The position numbers were made by a program, and so were the translations under genes. The notes under the pieces were generated by a model, which had not been told where the DNA came from, made no database searches, and saw only the letters and a program-made list of their open reading frames with translations. A DNA stretch of 13,409 nucleotides from Anaerolineaceae bacterium (GTDB lineage: Bacteria > Chloroflexota > Anaerolineae > Anaerolineales > Anaerolineaceae). Every line of letters begins with the position of its first letter. Position 1 is the first letter of the stretch. Shown here one piece after another: positions 6,886-13,409 of this stretch. Location of the stretch: assembly GCA_011620445.1 (NCBI GenBank), contig WOZB01000023.1:1-13409 (forward strand). Reading direction: 5' to 3'.

Positions 6886-8585
6886 TGCCAGAACCCGTCA
6901 TTACAATCAAAGACTTACGTTTCAATTATCGTGGGGTAAAAAAACCCGCCCTCGACGGCATCAACCTGGATGTCAACAAAGGCGAGTTTCTGGTAATTAT
7001 GGGGCCCAGCGAAGCCGGCAAGAGCACACTGGCCTCAACCATCAATAGTCTCATTCCCAACTTCTTTAATGGCAAATTAAAAGGCGAGATCAACGTGATG
7101 GGCCGCGATACCCGCACCCAGAGCGTCGCCCAAATGTCCGAAATCGTGGGCATGGTTTTCCAGGATTTTGAAGCCGAGCTTTTCTCCACTAACGTGGAGC
7201 TTGAAGTGGCTTTCGGACCGGAAAACTTCGCTGAGGAATGGGATGAAATCAAGCGGCGCATCGATGAGAACCTGAATTACGTTGGTCTGGATGCCTTCCG
7301 CAGAAGGCCGCCTTCCACACTCTCGGGCGGTCAAAAACAAAAGCTGGCCATCGCCTCGGTATTGGCCCTCAAGCCTAAAATCCTGGTAATGGACGAGCCC
7401 ACCACCGATTTGGACCCAATCAGCAAGATGGGCGTCTTTGAAATCACCCACAGACTCTGCAAACGCGACGATCTGACCCTCATGATCATCGAACACGAAA
7501 CCGAAGAAGCCCTATTTGCCGATCGGGTAGCGTTCATCAAGGAAGGTAAAATCCTCAAAATCGGCCCGACCCGCGAAGTGCTAACCGATGTGGACACCAT
7601 GGAGAGCCTGGGGGTCATGCCTCTGGGCATTCCTAAATTCTTCAAACGCATGGGTGCCAGCGAACTGCCCTTGACCCCCGATGAAGGCGTGCGCGCCTTC
7701 CAATCCAGCGGCTGGAAAGTAAACCCGGATGCTTTTGAGAAAAAAGTGGCCGAAGAAAAGGCTGCCCTGGCCGCGCTTTCTGAACCACTCATCCAATGCA
7801 AAAATCTTGAGTATTCCTACAACAACACTGTTAAAGCGCTTAACGGTGTGAGCATGGACATCTTCAAAGGCGACATGGTAGCGATTGTCGGTCAAAATGG
7901 CAGTGGAAAGACCACCCTGGCCAAACATTTCAACGGTCTCTTCATGCCCAAATCCGGAGAAGTATCCGTAAACGGCATCCCAACAAAAGACCAGGGTGTT
8001 TTTAAATTAGGGCAGAAGGTGGGTTATGTGTTCCAGAACCCGGACCACCAAATTTTCTCAGAGACGGTATTTGAGGAAGTAGCCTTTAGCCCGCGCCTGC
8101 GCAAACTTTCAGAGGAGGAAGTCAAGGTCACCGTCACAGACGCACTTAAAGCCGTAGGCTTGGCCGGCTGTGAAGAGCTGGACCCCTTCTCACTCACCAA
8201 GAGCGGCCGCCAGCGCGTAGCAGTTGCCTCCATTTTAGCTGCCAAACCCGAAATCCTGATTCTGGATGAACCCACTACCGGCCTGGATTACGCGGAACAG
8301 CGCAGCATGATGAACATGGTTCGCCAGCTGAATGAGAATGGCAGCACCATCATCTTCATCACCCATCATATGTGGGTCGTGGCTGAATACGCCAAACGCG
8401 TTTTCGTCATGAAGGACGGGCAACTCTTCCTGCAGGGCACTACCCGCGAAGTATTCGCTCACGCAGATGAGCTGCAGACCGCTTCGCTGCGGCCGCCGCA
8501 TTTTGTTGAATTTAGCAATAAACTGGGGAACACCTTCCTCTATCCTGAAGAGATGCTTGAATGCATGGAAGGCAAGGAAAACTAA
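6885..8585 (+). CDS. ECF transporter ATPase, two fused nucleotide-binding domains (EcfA-EcfA')
   Basis: This 566-residue protein carries two ATPase domains in one chain and so replaces the separate EcfA and EcfA' subunits that power an ECF-type vitamin/nucleoside importer. Domain 1 (about 5-245) has Walker A GPSEAGKST (40-48), Q-loop Gln93, signature LSGGQ (146-150), Walker B with Asp170-Glu171 and H-loop His204. Domain 2 (about 302-525) has Walker A GQNGSGKTT (336-344), Gln384, Walker B with Asp461-Glu462 and H-loop His494 or His495. Its signature reads LTKSG (437-441) instead of LSGGQ. Both catalytic glutamates are present. GGAGG precedes the ATG by four bases. The stop overlaps the next start by one base (TAATG), as in the rpiR junction. 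The partners EcfT and an S-component lie downstream. Start and family are secure; the transported substrate is not shown by this gene. Confidence 0.93.
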   Translation: MPEPVITIKDLRFNYRGVKKPALDGINLDVNKGEFLVIMGPSEAGKSTLASTINSLIPNFFNGKLKGEINVMGRDTRTQSVAQMSEIVGMVFQDFEAELFSTNVELEVAFGPENFAEEWDEIKRRIDENLNYVGLDAFRRRPPSTLSGGQKQKLAIASVLALKPKILVMDEPTTDLDPISKMGVFEITHRLCKRDDLTLMIIEHETEEALFADRVAFIKEGKILKIGPTREVLTDVDTMESLGVMPLGIPKFFKRMGASELPLTPDEGVRAFQSSGWKVNPDAFEKKVAEEKAALAALSEPLIQCKNLEYSYNNTVKALNGVSMDIFKGDMVAIVGQNGSGKTTLAKHFNGLFMPKSGEVSVNGIPTKDQGVFKLGQKVGYVFQNPDHQIFSETVFEEVAFSPRLRKLSEEEVKVTVTDALKAVGLAGCEELDPFSLTKSGRQRVAVASILAAKPEILILDEPTTGLDYAEQRSMMNMVRQLNENGSTIIFITHHMWVVAEYAKRVFVMKDGQLFLQGTTREVFAHADELQTASLRPPHFVEFSNKLGNTFLYPEEMLECMEGKEN

Positions 8586-9367
8586 TGGATGCCGAACTTT
8601 ATCTCGATAACAATTCATTTATTCATCGCCTTGACCCCAGGACGAAGATCATTATTTTTCTGCTGAGTTTCGTGGCCATTTTACTTTTCCAAAACCCGCT
8701 TTGGATGCTTCCAGTTGCCGTCCTGATCTTCCTGGAATTGTATGTTTCGAAGGCATTTAAGAACATCTACCGCATTCGTGTGCTGCTGATTATCCTCAGC
8801 CTCTTCAGCCTGATCCTCTGGAATTTCTTCGCCAGGGGGCAGACGCACTGGTTCCTCTTCGTTTATAAAGAGTCTTTCTTCTACGCCGTTGCCAGGACGC
8901 TCCTGATGGTCCTGATGATTTCGGCCGGCGTTGTGCTGATCAGTACCACTCGCAATGAGGAACTTGTGCTGGGTTTGATTAAGCTTGGCGTGCCTTATCG
9001 GGTTGGTTTTGCCATCTCTACTGCCCTGCGTCTGGTACCCACCATCGCTTCCAGCACAGTCACCATCAGCCAGGCCCAGCGCAGCCGCGGTTTGGACCTG
9101 GATTCTGGTAACCTGATTGAACGCATCCGCAAGTTCCTGCCATTATTAGTTCCTGTCTTTATCTCCACCATTCGTAGCACCAATATTTTTGCGATGGCGC
9201 TTGAATCAAAAGGCTTTGGCGCGAGAGAACATCGCACCAACTACCTGCGCCTGAAGATGCAAAAATCCGACTATATAGTGTTAGGCTTTGTCATTGCCTT
9301 CGTGATTGCCTCGGTAACCCTCTCCATCATGGGATATGGCAAACTGACCGGTCTCAAGAATTTTTAG
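8585..9367 (+). CDS. ecfT: ECF transporter transmembrane energy-coupling subunit (EcfT)
   Basis: EcfT links the ATPases to the substrate-binding S-component in the membrane. The 260-residue product shows the family opening HRLDPRTK (14-21) and about five membrane segments (23-50, 65-82, 98-122, 137-155 and 231-250). A long cytoplasmic coupling region (160-225) carries the two short motifs that insert into the ATPases. These normally read Ala-Arg-Gly; here they are SRG (167-169, QRSRGLDLD) and SKG (208-210, ALESKGFGARE). I chose ATG 8585 over the in-frame ATG at 8561: AAGGA lies 6 bases before 8585, and the one-base TAATG overlap with the ATPase stop copies the upstream junction. The alternative adds eight residues (MHGRQGKL) that overlap the ATPase gene. 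Confidence 0.92.
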   Translation: MDAELYLDNNSFIHRLDPRTKIIIFLLSFVAILLFQNPLWMLPVAVLIFLELYVSKAFKNIYRIRVLLIILSLFSLILWNFFARGQTHWFLFVYKESFFYAVARTLLMVLMISAGVVLISTTRNEELVLGLIKLGVPYRVGFAISTALRLVPTIASSTVTISQAQRSRGLDLDSGNLIERIRKFLPLLVPVFISTIRSTNIFAMALESKGFGAREHRTNYLRLKMQKSDYIVLGFVIAFVIASVTLSIMGYGKLTGLKNF

Positions 9368-9374
9368 GAGCTGC

Positions 9375-10427
9375 ATGGACGCGAAAGAAATCAACCAAAT
9401 GCTGCCCTGGCTGCTGCGCCGCGAAAATGTGGCCGCCTACCTGGACGGCAAAGTTATCATCGGCGACCGTCGAAAATACCCCTTCGAAAAGGTCTTTGTC
9501 AGCTGCAATTCGGTTGAAGAAATTGCCAAAGCGATTGAAGAGATGGTCACCCAGGGCGGCGGCCCCTCCATCGCGGCCATGTACGGCCTGGTTCTGGCGG
9601 CCAGGCATTGCGCTGGTAAATCGGAGCGGACCCAGAAAGAAACGCTTGAAGCTGCCCGGCTCAGGCTTACCAAAACCCGCCCAACCAACACCTCGTTGGC
9701 CAGATTGCTCGAAAAAACCATGGTTCTGGCTGAAGAGTTTATCGACCAGGGCGCAAACCTTGAGAGCGAATTGCTTAATTGGATCGAAAATTACCGCGAT
9801 GAGAACTACGAACGCTACGGTAAGGTGGGTGAGTATGGAGCCAGCCTGATTGACGATGGCGACGGCGTGCTGACCATGTGCTTTGCTGAAACTTCATTCC
9901 TGCTGAGCCTGGCTCTGGCTAAACGCGCCGGAAAGCGTATTCACGTTTTCACCCCTGAAACCCGGCCGTACCTGCAAGGAGCACGCCTTACCGCGCCCAG
10001 CGTGCAGGAAATTGGCGTGCCGGTGCAAATCATCGGCGACAATATGCCAGCCTACGTGCTTTCCCAAGGCAAAATCCAAAAATACTTTACCGCTGCCGAC
10101 CTGGTGACCCTGGATGGCCATGTAGTCAACAAGATCGGCACCTTCCAAAACGCGATTGCCGCCCATTACCACGGGGTGCCTTATTTCGTTTACTCGGGTG
10201 GAGCCGATAATAAGAAACCCGACCGCGCTTCCATTGAAATTGAAGAACGCAATCCGGCTGAATTGAAAAACTGCCGCGGAATTCCCACTACCGATCAGTC
10301 CATCGATGCTTATTACCCGGCTTTTGACATCACTCCGCCCCATTTGGTCTCGGGTGTGGTCACACAATATGGTATCCTAAACCCGTATGACCTCAAACGT
10401 TACTTTGGAGAAAAGGGACTGGTATGA
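9375..10427 (+). CDS. MtnA/eIF2B-like sugar-1-phosphate isomerase (aldose-to-ketose), divergent
   Basis: The family converts 5-methylthioribose-1-phosphate (MtnA), 5-deoxyribose-1-phosphate or ribose-1,5-bisphosphate to the ketose phosphate. The 350 residues are a normal MtnA length. Conserved parts are RPT (102-104), TMC with Cys169 at the catalytic cysteine position, ETRPYLQGARLTA (196-207), DNMPAY (222-227), Asp242 at the catalytic aspartate, VNKIGT (251-256), IEERNP and YPAFDITP. Departures from typical MtnA are CFAE instead of CNAG, AADL instead of GADR, and QGGGPSIAAMYG (60-71) where RGAPAIG normally binds phosphate. It is likely active on a related phosphorylated pentose, but which one is open. 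AGGAG overlaps the ecfT stop, giving a 7-base gap, and the stop overlaps the phosphorylase start by 4 bases (ATGA). An aIF2B-type translation factor is less likely, given the context and the retained Cys/Asp. Confidence 0.8.
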   Translation: MDAKEINQMLPWLLRRENVAAYLDGKVIIGDRRKYPFEKVFVSCNSVEEIAKAIEEMVTQGGGPSIAAMYGLVLAARHCAGKSERTQKETLEAARLRLTKTRPTNTSLARLLEKTMVLAEEFIDQGANLESELLNWIENYRDENYERYGKVGEYGASLIDDGDGVLTMCFAETSFLLSLALAKRAGKRIHVFTPETRPYLQGARLTAPSVQEIGVPVQIIGDNMPAYVLSQGKIQKYFTAADLVTLDGHVVNKIGTFQNAIAAHYHGVPYFVYSGGADNKKPDRASIEIEERNPAELKNCRGIPTTDQSIDAYYPAFDITPPHLVSGVVTQYGILNPYDLKRYFGEKGLV

Positions 10428-11227
10428 GATCAGCAATTATTACTGGCACTGGCATTTATGAAATTGCAGGCTACAGTTTTCGGCCCGAAAGTATAGCAAC
10501 ACCTTACGGACCCGCCCAGGTTTTCCTGAGTGAAGATCCGCAGCTGGATCTGGTTTTTCTCGCCCGTCATGGGCTGCAGCATACTACCCCTCCCCACAAA
10601 ATCAACTACCGTGCCAACATCAAAGCCTTGCAAATGCTGGGTGTCAAGCAGGTTTTAGCGACCTACGCGGTTGGCTCCATCAATCCTGAAATTCCCCCCT
10701 TTAGTCTGGCATTGATTACTGATTTTTTGGACTTTACCAGCGGCCGGCCTCTTAGTTTTTTTGATGGCGGCGACAGCGGTCTGGCGCACACCAGCATGGA
10801 TCAGCCCTTATGCCCAAGTTTAGGGGCAAAAGTATTGGAATTGGCACCCGAGTTCAACCTCACCCTGCGCAAAGAATCGGTTTATGTAGCATCTAATGGG
10901 CCCCGATTTGAAACCCCGGCTGAGATCCGCGCCTACGGCAGGCTGGGCGGAGATGTGGTTGGCATGACCTGCGTGCCTGAAGTAGTGTTGGCTAAAGAAC
11001 TTGGCATTCATTTTGCGGCCGTAGCATTTTCAATTAATTGGGCTACAGGGATAGAGGAAACCATGACCATCGTTGAAGGAGACCGCGGCGACCTGAATAA
11101 CCGCCTGACGGACTTGTTCATTAAGACTTTAACAAGCGATATCCAATTCACCTGTCGTTGCAAAAGCGCGGCCATGATTTTTCACCCGCCTGTTGAGCGG
11201 GGAGAGACCGCCACGAAAGGAGGATAA
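10424..11227 (+). CDS. mtnP: MtnP/PNP-family nucleoside phosphorylase, probably inosine-type (methylthioinosine phosphorylase-like)
   Basis: Cleaves a purine nucleoside with phosphate to free base and (5-substituted) ribose-1-phosphate. Family motifs are the phosphate loop TGTG (7-10), FLARHG (45-50), PPHKINYRAN (56-65), SNGPRFETPAEI (157-168) and VGMTCVPEVVLAKE (179-192). The base-recognition residue is Asn205 (FSINWATG). Adenine-specific MTA phosphorylases have Asp pairs in this region, whereas 6-oxopurine enzymes (PNP, Pseudomonas methylthioinosine phosphorylase) have Asn. This points to hypoxanthine or guanine nucleosides and fits the deaminase gene downstream. The 267 residues are slightly long, with a C-terminal tail from about 240 (FTCRCKSAA...) that looks poorly conserved. 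ATGA overlap couples it to the isomerase. Confidence 0.88.
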   Translation: MRSAIITGTGIYEIAGYSFRPESIATPYGPAQVFLSEDPQLDLVFLARHGLQHTTPPHKINYRANIKALQMLGVKQVLATYAVGSINPEIPPFSLALITDFLDFTSGRPLSFFDGGDSGLAHTSMDQPLCPSLGAKVLELAPEFNLTLRKESVYVASNGPRFETPAEIRAYGRLGGDVVGMTCVPEVVLAKELGIHFAAVAFSINWATGIEETMTIVEGDRGDLNNRLTDLFIKTLTSDIQFTCRCKSAAMIFHPPVERGETATKGG

Positions 11228-11266
11228 GCGGGAAGAAGATTTCAATTTCTGGCCTGGTAATTTCTT

Positions 11267-11283
11267 TTGAAACTTATTTTCAA
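11267..11283 (+). repeat. Small inverted repeat upstream of the S-component gene
   Basis: TTGAAA (11267-11272) and TTTCAA (11278-11283) form a 6-bp inverted repeat with a 5-base centre in the 83-base gap before the S-component. It is AT-only apart from one G-C pair, so a stable hairpin is unlikely. It could be a weak operator or mere AT-rich symmetry. Confidence 0.25.
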
Positions 11284-11310
11284 CAATACTATTTATCAAG
11301 GAGTAATCAA

Positions 11311-12150
11311 ATGAAAGAAGTATTCAGCATGTGGAAGTACACCCGGATGATCATCCTGGTCGCGCTTTCTGCCGCCATTTATGCCGCCTTCCTGATCGTT
11401 TTCAAGGCTGGCATCCCGATCGTCCCTGGAATTACCGAAGTTCGCCCCGCTAACGTCTTCCCACCTGTCTTCAGCCTGCTCTTTGGGCCTGCTGGCGCCT
11501 GGGGCGCTGCCATTGGCAACTTCATTGGCGACCTCTTCGGCGGTACCCTTGGAATTGGTTCCATTTTTGGCTTCTTTGGTAACTTCTTCCTCGGTTTCAT
11601 CCCCTACAAACTGTTCGGTTCCGTCTTCGGTTTGGTTCCTGCGAACGATATGTCTCAGACCACCAATTCCGGCAAGAAACTGTTGGCCTTCGAAATCATC
11701 ACTCTGGTGGCTTCGGCGGCCTGCGCCATCATCATTGCCTGGTACCTCGACCTGACCAAGATTGTGCCCTTTGCCTTCCTCTCCATCACCATCACTCTGA
11801 ACAATTTTGCAGCCGGAGTGGTCCTAGGGCCCATCCTGCTCTCCCTGCTCTTCCCACGCGTAAAGCGCTGGGGCTTGATCTGGACTGACATCATGAAGAA
11901 AGAAGATGTTGCTCCTGGCTTCGGCAAGGGGCTCGGTGCCATCCTGATGATTGTCGGATCCCTGGGCGGTTTGATTGTCGGCGTTTTGGTGGCTACAGGT
12001 GTCTCCGGCCAGACCCTTTTGGGCTTTACTGGTGAACAGGGTCAGACAGCCGTTTGGTTGGCAGTCCTGCCCTTCCTGGCACTCATCATTATTGCCAGCT
12101 TGATGCTCTCCGGCCGCGAACAATTCGTTGAAGAAGTGGACGAAGATTAA
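11311..12150 (+). CDS. ECF transporter substrate-binding S-component, 279 residues, substrate unassigned
   Basis: The S-component binds the imported molecule in the membrane and docks on EcfT. The first segment (about 12-32) contains Ala18, Ala22 and Ala26, the AxxxAxxxA face that contacts EcfT. It is followed by EVRPANVFPPVFSLLFGPAGAW (43-64) and NFIGDLFGG (70-78), which resemble the ligand-pocket hairpin of S-components. Hydrophobic segments run about 12-32, 46-69, 80-105, 124-147, 152-182, 206-231 and 247-267, seven in all. Typical S-components have about 180-200 residues and six segments, so the C-terminal pair after the cytoplasmic loop at 183-205 looks extra. AAGGAG with a 7-base gap supports the ATG. 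It lacks the FRISE-type motif I associate with QueT, so I leave the ligand open; the neighbours suggest a nucleoside. Placement after the enzymes but in the same run as the A/T genes suggests a dedicated transporter. Confidence 0.82.
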   Translation: MKEVFSMWKYTRMIILVALSAAIYAAFLIVFKAGIPIVPGITEVRPANVFPPVFSLLFGPAGAWGAAIGNFIGDLFGGTLGIGSIFGFFGNFFLGFIPYKLFGSVFGLVPANDMSQTTNSGKKLLAFEIITLVASAACAIIIAWYLDLTKIVPFAFLSITITLNNFAAGVVLGPILLSLLFPRVKRWGLIWTDIMKKEDVAPGFGKGLGAILMIVGSLGGLIVGVLVATGVSGQTLLGFTGEQGQTAVWLAVLPFLALIIIASLMLSGREQFVEEVDED

Positions 12151-12175
12151 TTTCAGTCTGATTTATAATCTGAAG

Positions 12176-12205
12176 AGGTGAGGTCTAATCCTGATCTCAC
12201 CTTTT
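12176..12205 (+). terminator. Hairpin between the S-component and deaminase genes (terminator or processing site)
   Basis: AGGTGAGGT (12176-12184) pairs with ATCTCACCT (12194-12202) in a 9-bp stem with one G-U pair and a 9-base loop, followed by TTTTCCTT. The stem is moderate and the T run is interrupted, so it may be a weak terminator, an attenuator or an RNase-processing or stability element that lowers deaminase expression. AAGGAG for the next gene begins about 10 bases after it. Confidence 0.5.
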
Positions 12206-12222
12206 CCTTAAAAGGAGTCCGC

Positions 12223-13409
12223 ATGGAAGAACAGCTTGAGCGCCTTGATACCCTGATTACCGGTGCCACTCTTTTGACCATGGATTCACAACGCCGTTTG
12301 ATCGAAGACGGCGCATTGGGAATTCGCGGTGAAAAGATTGCCTGGGTGGGTGCCCGGGCAGAATTACCCGAGGTGGTTGAAGCCCGCGAAAGATTGGAGA
12401 TGCCCGGTAAGGTGCTGATGCCAGGCCTTATCAACACGCATGGCCACATCGCCATGACTCTCTTCCGCGGTTACGTGCACGACGTGGCGTTGGAGGCTTG
12501 GCTCGCAAAAATCTGGAAGGTGGAAGCCCAGACAGTCTCAGATGAAAACGTAGAAGCCGGTGTGAAACTGGCGCTGGTCGAGATGCTGCGTTCAGGAACT
12601 ACCGCTGCTGCTGACATGTACTTCCAATTCCCAACCGTCTGCCAGACGACCTCTGAAGCTGGTTTCCGCTTGTTCAACGGCCCCAGTTTTGCCATCATCC
12701 CAGGCTTCGAGGTAAAGAAAAACGTCTACTATGAAGCTGCACTCGAGATGCTGGACATAGTAAAAGGCTACCCGCTGGTGCACCCCTGTGTTCAGGCACA
12801 TGCCATCTACACTGCCAGCCTGGCCGTGCTGGAGGAAATTGAACGTATCAAGGCAGAAAGAGACCTCATATTCGTGACCCACGCGGCCGAATCCTTAGGT
12901 GAAATGCAGCAAGTTCGGGAGCTTTACCAAAAGACGCCCATCGAGGTACTCGATACGGTCGGGCTCTTGGATCGCAATACCCTTCTGGCGCATGCAGTAC
13001 ATTTGAATGACGCCGAATTGGATCTGCTGGCTGAGCGCGGCACCTCGGTTGCCCATTGTCCGCAATCCAATCTCAAACTTGCCTCGGGCATTGCCAGGGT
13101 GGCCGAAATGCTCAAACGCGGCGTCAATGTGTCTTTAGGTACCGATGGCACCGCCAGCAATAACGACCTGGACCTCTTCCACGAAGCCCAAACAGCCGCC
13201 CTGGTGCAGAAGGCCATAAGCAAAGACCCAACCGTCCTGCCGGCTGAAGAGGTGGTGGCTATGCTCACCATCAATGGCGCGCGTTCCTTTGGGCTCGAAG
13301 ATAAGCTCGGATCGCTGGAAGTGGGCAAACTCGCTGATCTGACCGTGCTGGATTTTGAGTCAGCAAATCTGACGCCTTGCTATGACATTTACGCTCACCT
13401 GGTGTATTC
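12223..13409 (+). CDS. mtaD: MTA/SAH (5'-modified adenosine) deaminase-like amidohydrolase, 3' truncated by the window
   Basis: Deaminates an adenosine-type nucleoside, releasing ammonia. 395 codons are visible, and comparison with family length suggests about 40-60 more beyond the window. The ATG has AAGGAG 5-6 bases upstream. Metal ligands are His73 and His75 (NTHGH), His220 and Asp308 (GTDGTASNND); Glu223 (THAAE) and His257 (LAHAVH) are the catalytic pair in the TM0936-type deaminases of this family. ASNNDLDLF and the Glu of IWKVE (Glu101, the ribose-contact position) are typical of MtaD rather than of cytosine or chlorohydrolase relatives. Unusual points are Gly between the two metal histidines (usually Thr), HDVA for DDLP after FRG, and QAHAIYT where PHxPYT is usual. 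The true substrate could therefore be methylthioadenosine, S-adenosylhomocysteine, 5'-deoxyadenosine or adenosine. It is the last visible gene, and any further enzyme would be outside the window. Confidence 0.85.
   Translation, partial: MEEQLERLDTLITGATLLTMDSQRRLIEDGALGIRGEKIAWVGARAELPEVVEARERLEMPGKVLMPGLINTHGHIAMTLFRGYVHDVALEAWLAKIWKVEAQTVSDENVEAGVKLALVEMLRSGTTAAADMYFQFPTVCQTTSEAGFRLFNGPSFAIIPGFEVKKNVYYEAALEMLDIVKGYPLVHPCVQAHAIYTASLAVLEEIERIKAERDLIFVTHAAESLGEMQQVRELYQKTPIEVLDTVGLLDRNTLLAHAVHLNDAELDLLAERGTSVAHCPQSNLKLASGIARVAEMLKRGVNVSLGTDGTASNNDLDLFHEAQTAALVQKAISKDPTVLPAEEVVAMLTINGARSFGLEDKLGSLEVGKLADLTVLDFESANLTPCYDIYAHLVY

Noticed and set aside
8561..8584. Earlier in-frame ATG for EcfT at 8561
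   Set aside because: No Shine-Dalgarno, overlap with the ATPase gene, and ATG 8585 has AAGGA and a junction copying the upstream one.
11267..11295. Promoter candidate TTGAAA-17-TATTTA ahead of the S-component
   Set aside because: The -10 matches only three of six positions and the start would fall inside the Shine-Dalgarno at 11298-11303, so transcription from upstream is simpler.
11228..11310. Riboswitch (for example purine or SAM type) before the S-component
   Set aside because: The gap is only 83 bases, AT-rich, with no conserved riboswitch core that I can see.
11311..12150. QueT (queuine transporter) assignment for the S-component
   Set aside because: The overall fold class fits, but the characteristic QueT-type sequence block is not visible and no queuine genes are nearby.

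Overview
The window (about 52-53% GC by eye) is bacterial. Two opposing transcription units are separated by a 97-base divergent spacer. The GatCAB operon marks a bacterium using tRNA-dependent transamidation. The mix of families (a GT39-like membrane glycosyltransferase with a long soluble tail, an ECF transporter with a fused double ATPase, and MtnA/MtnP/MtaD-like enzymes) resembles Chloroflexota, perhaps Anaerolineae. That placement is inference from protein style, not from a marker gene.

Left part (1-3511). A perfect two-copy 31-base tandem repeat and a strong intrinsic terminator lie beyond the 3' end of a minus-strand operon, gatC-gatA-gatB. Its genes overlap by ATGA junctions, and a TATAAT lies just upstream of gatC. 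Together they encode the Glu-tRNA(Gln)/Asp-tRNA(Asn) amidotransferase.

Middle (3512-5991). A plus-strand gene for a 745-residue multi-pass glycosyltransferase-like protein starts 7 bases after a TATAAT and has no Shine-Dalgarno, so a leaderless mRNA is possible. It is followed by a 175-base gap with a good sigma70-type promoter.

Right part (5992-13409). Seven plus-strand genes are tightly packed: an RpiR-type regulator with a phosphosugar-binding SIS domain, a fused double ECF ATPase, EcfT, an MtnA/eIF2B-like sugar-1-phosphate isomerase, an MtnP-like nucleoside phosphorylase, an ECF S-component, and an MTA/SAH-deaminase-like amidohydrolase cut by the window end. Read together they suggest an import-and-salvage route for an adenine nucleoside, possibly with a modified 5' position (methylthioadenosine, 5'-deoxyadenosine or similar). 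The ECF complex would import it, the amidohydrolase would deaminate it to an inosine-type nucleoside, the phosphorylase (with Asn where 6-oxopurine enzymes have it) would release hypoxanthine and a ribose-1-phosphate, and the isomerase would make the ribulose-1-phosphate. The regulator could sense one of the sugar phosphates. The substrate is inferred, and no aldolase or kinase for the final product is visible inside the window.
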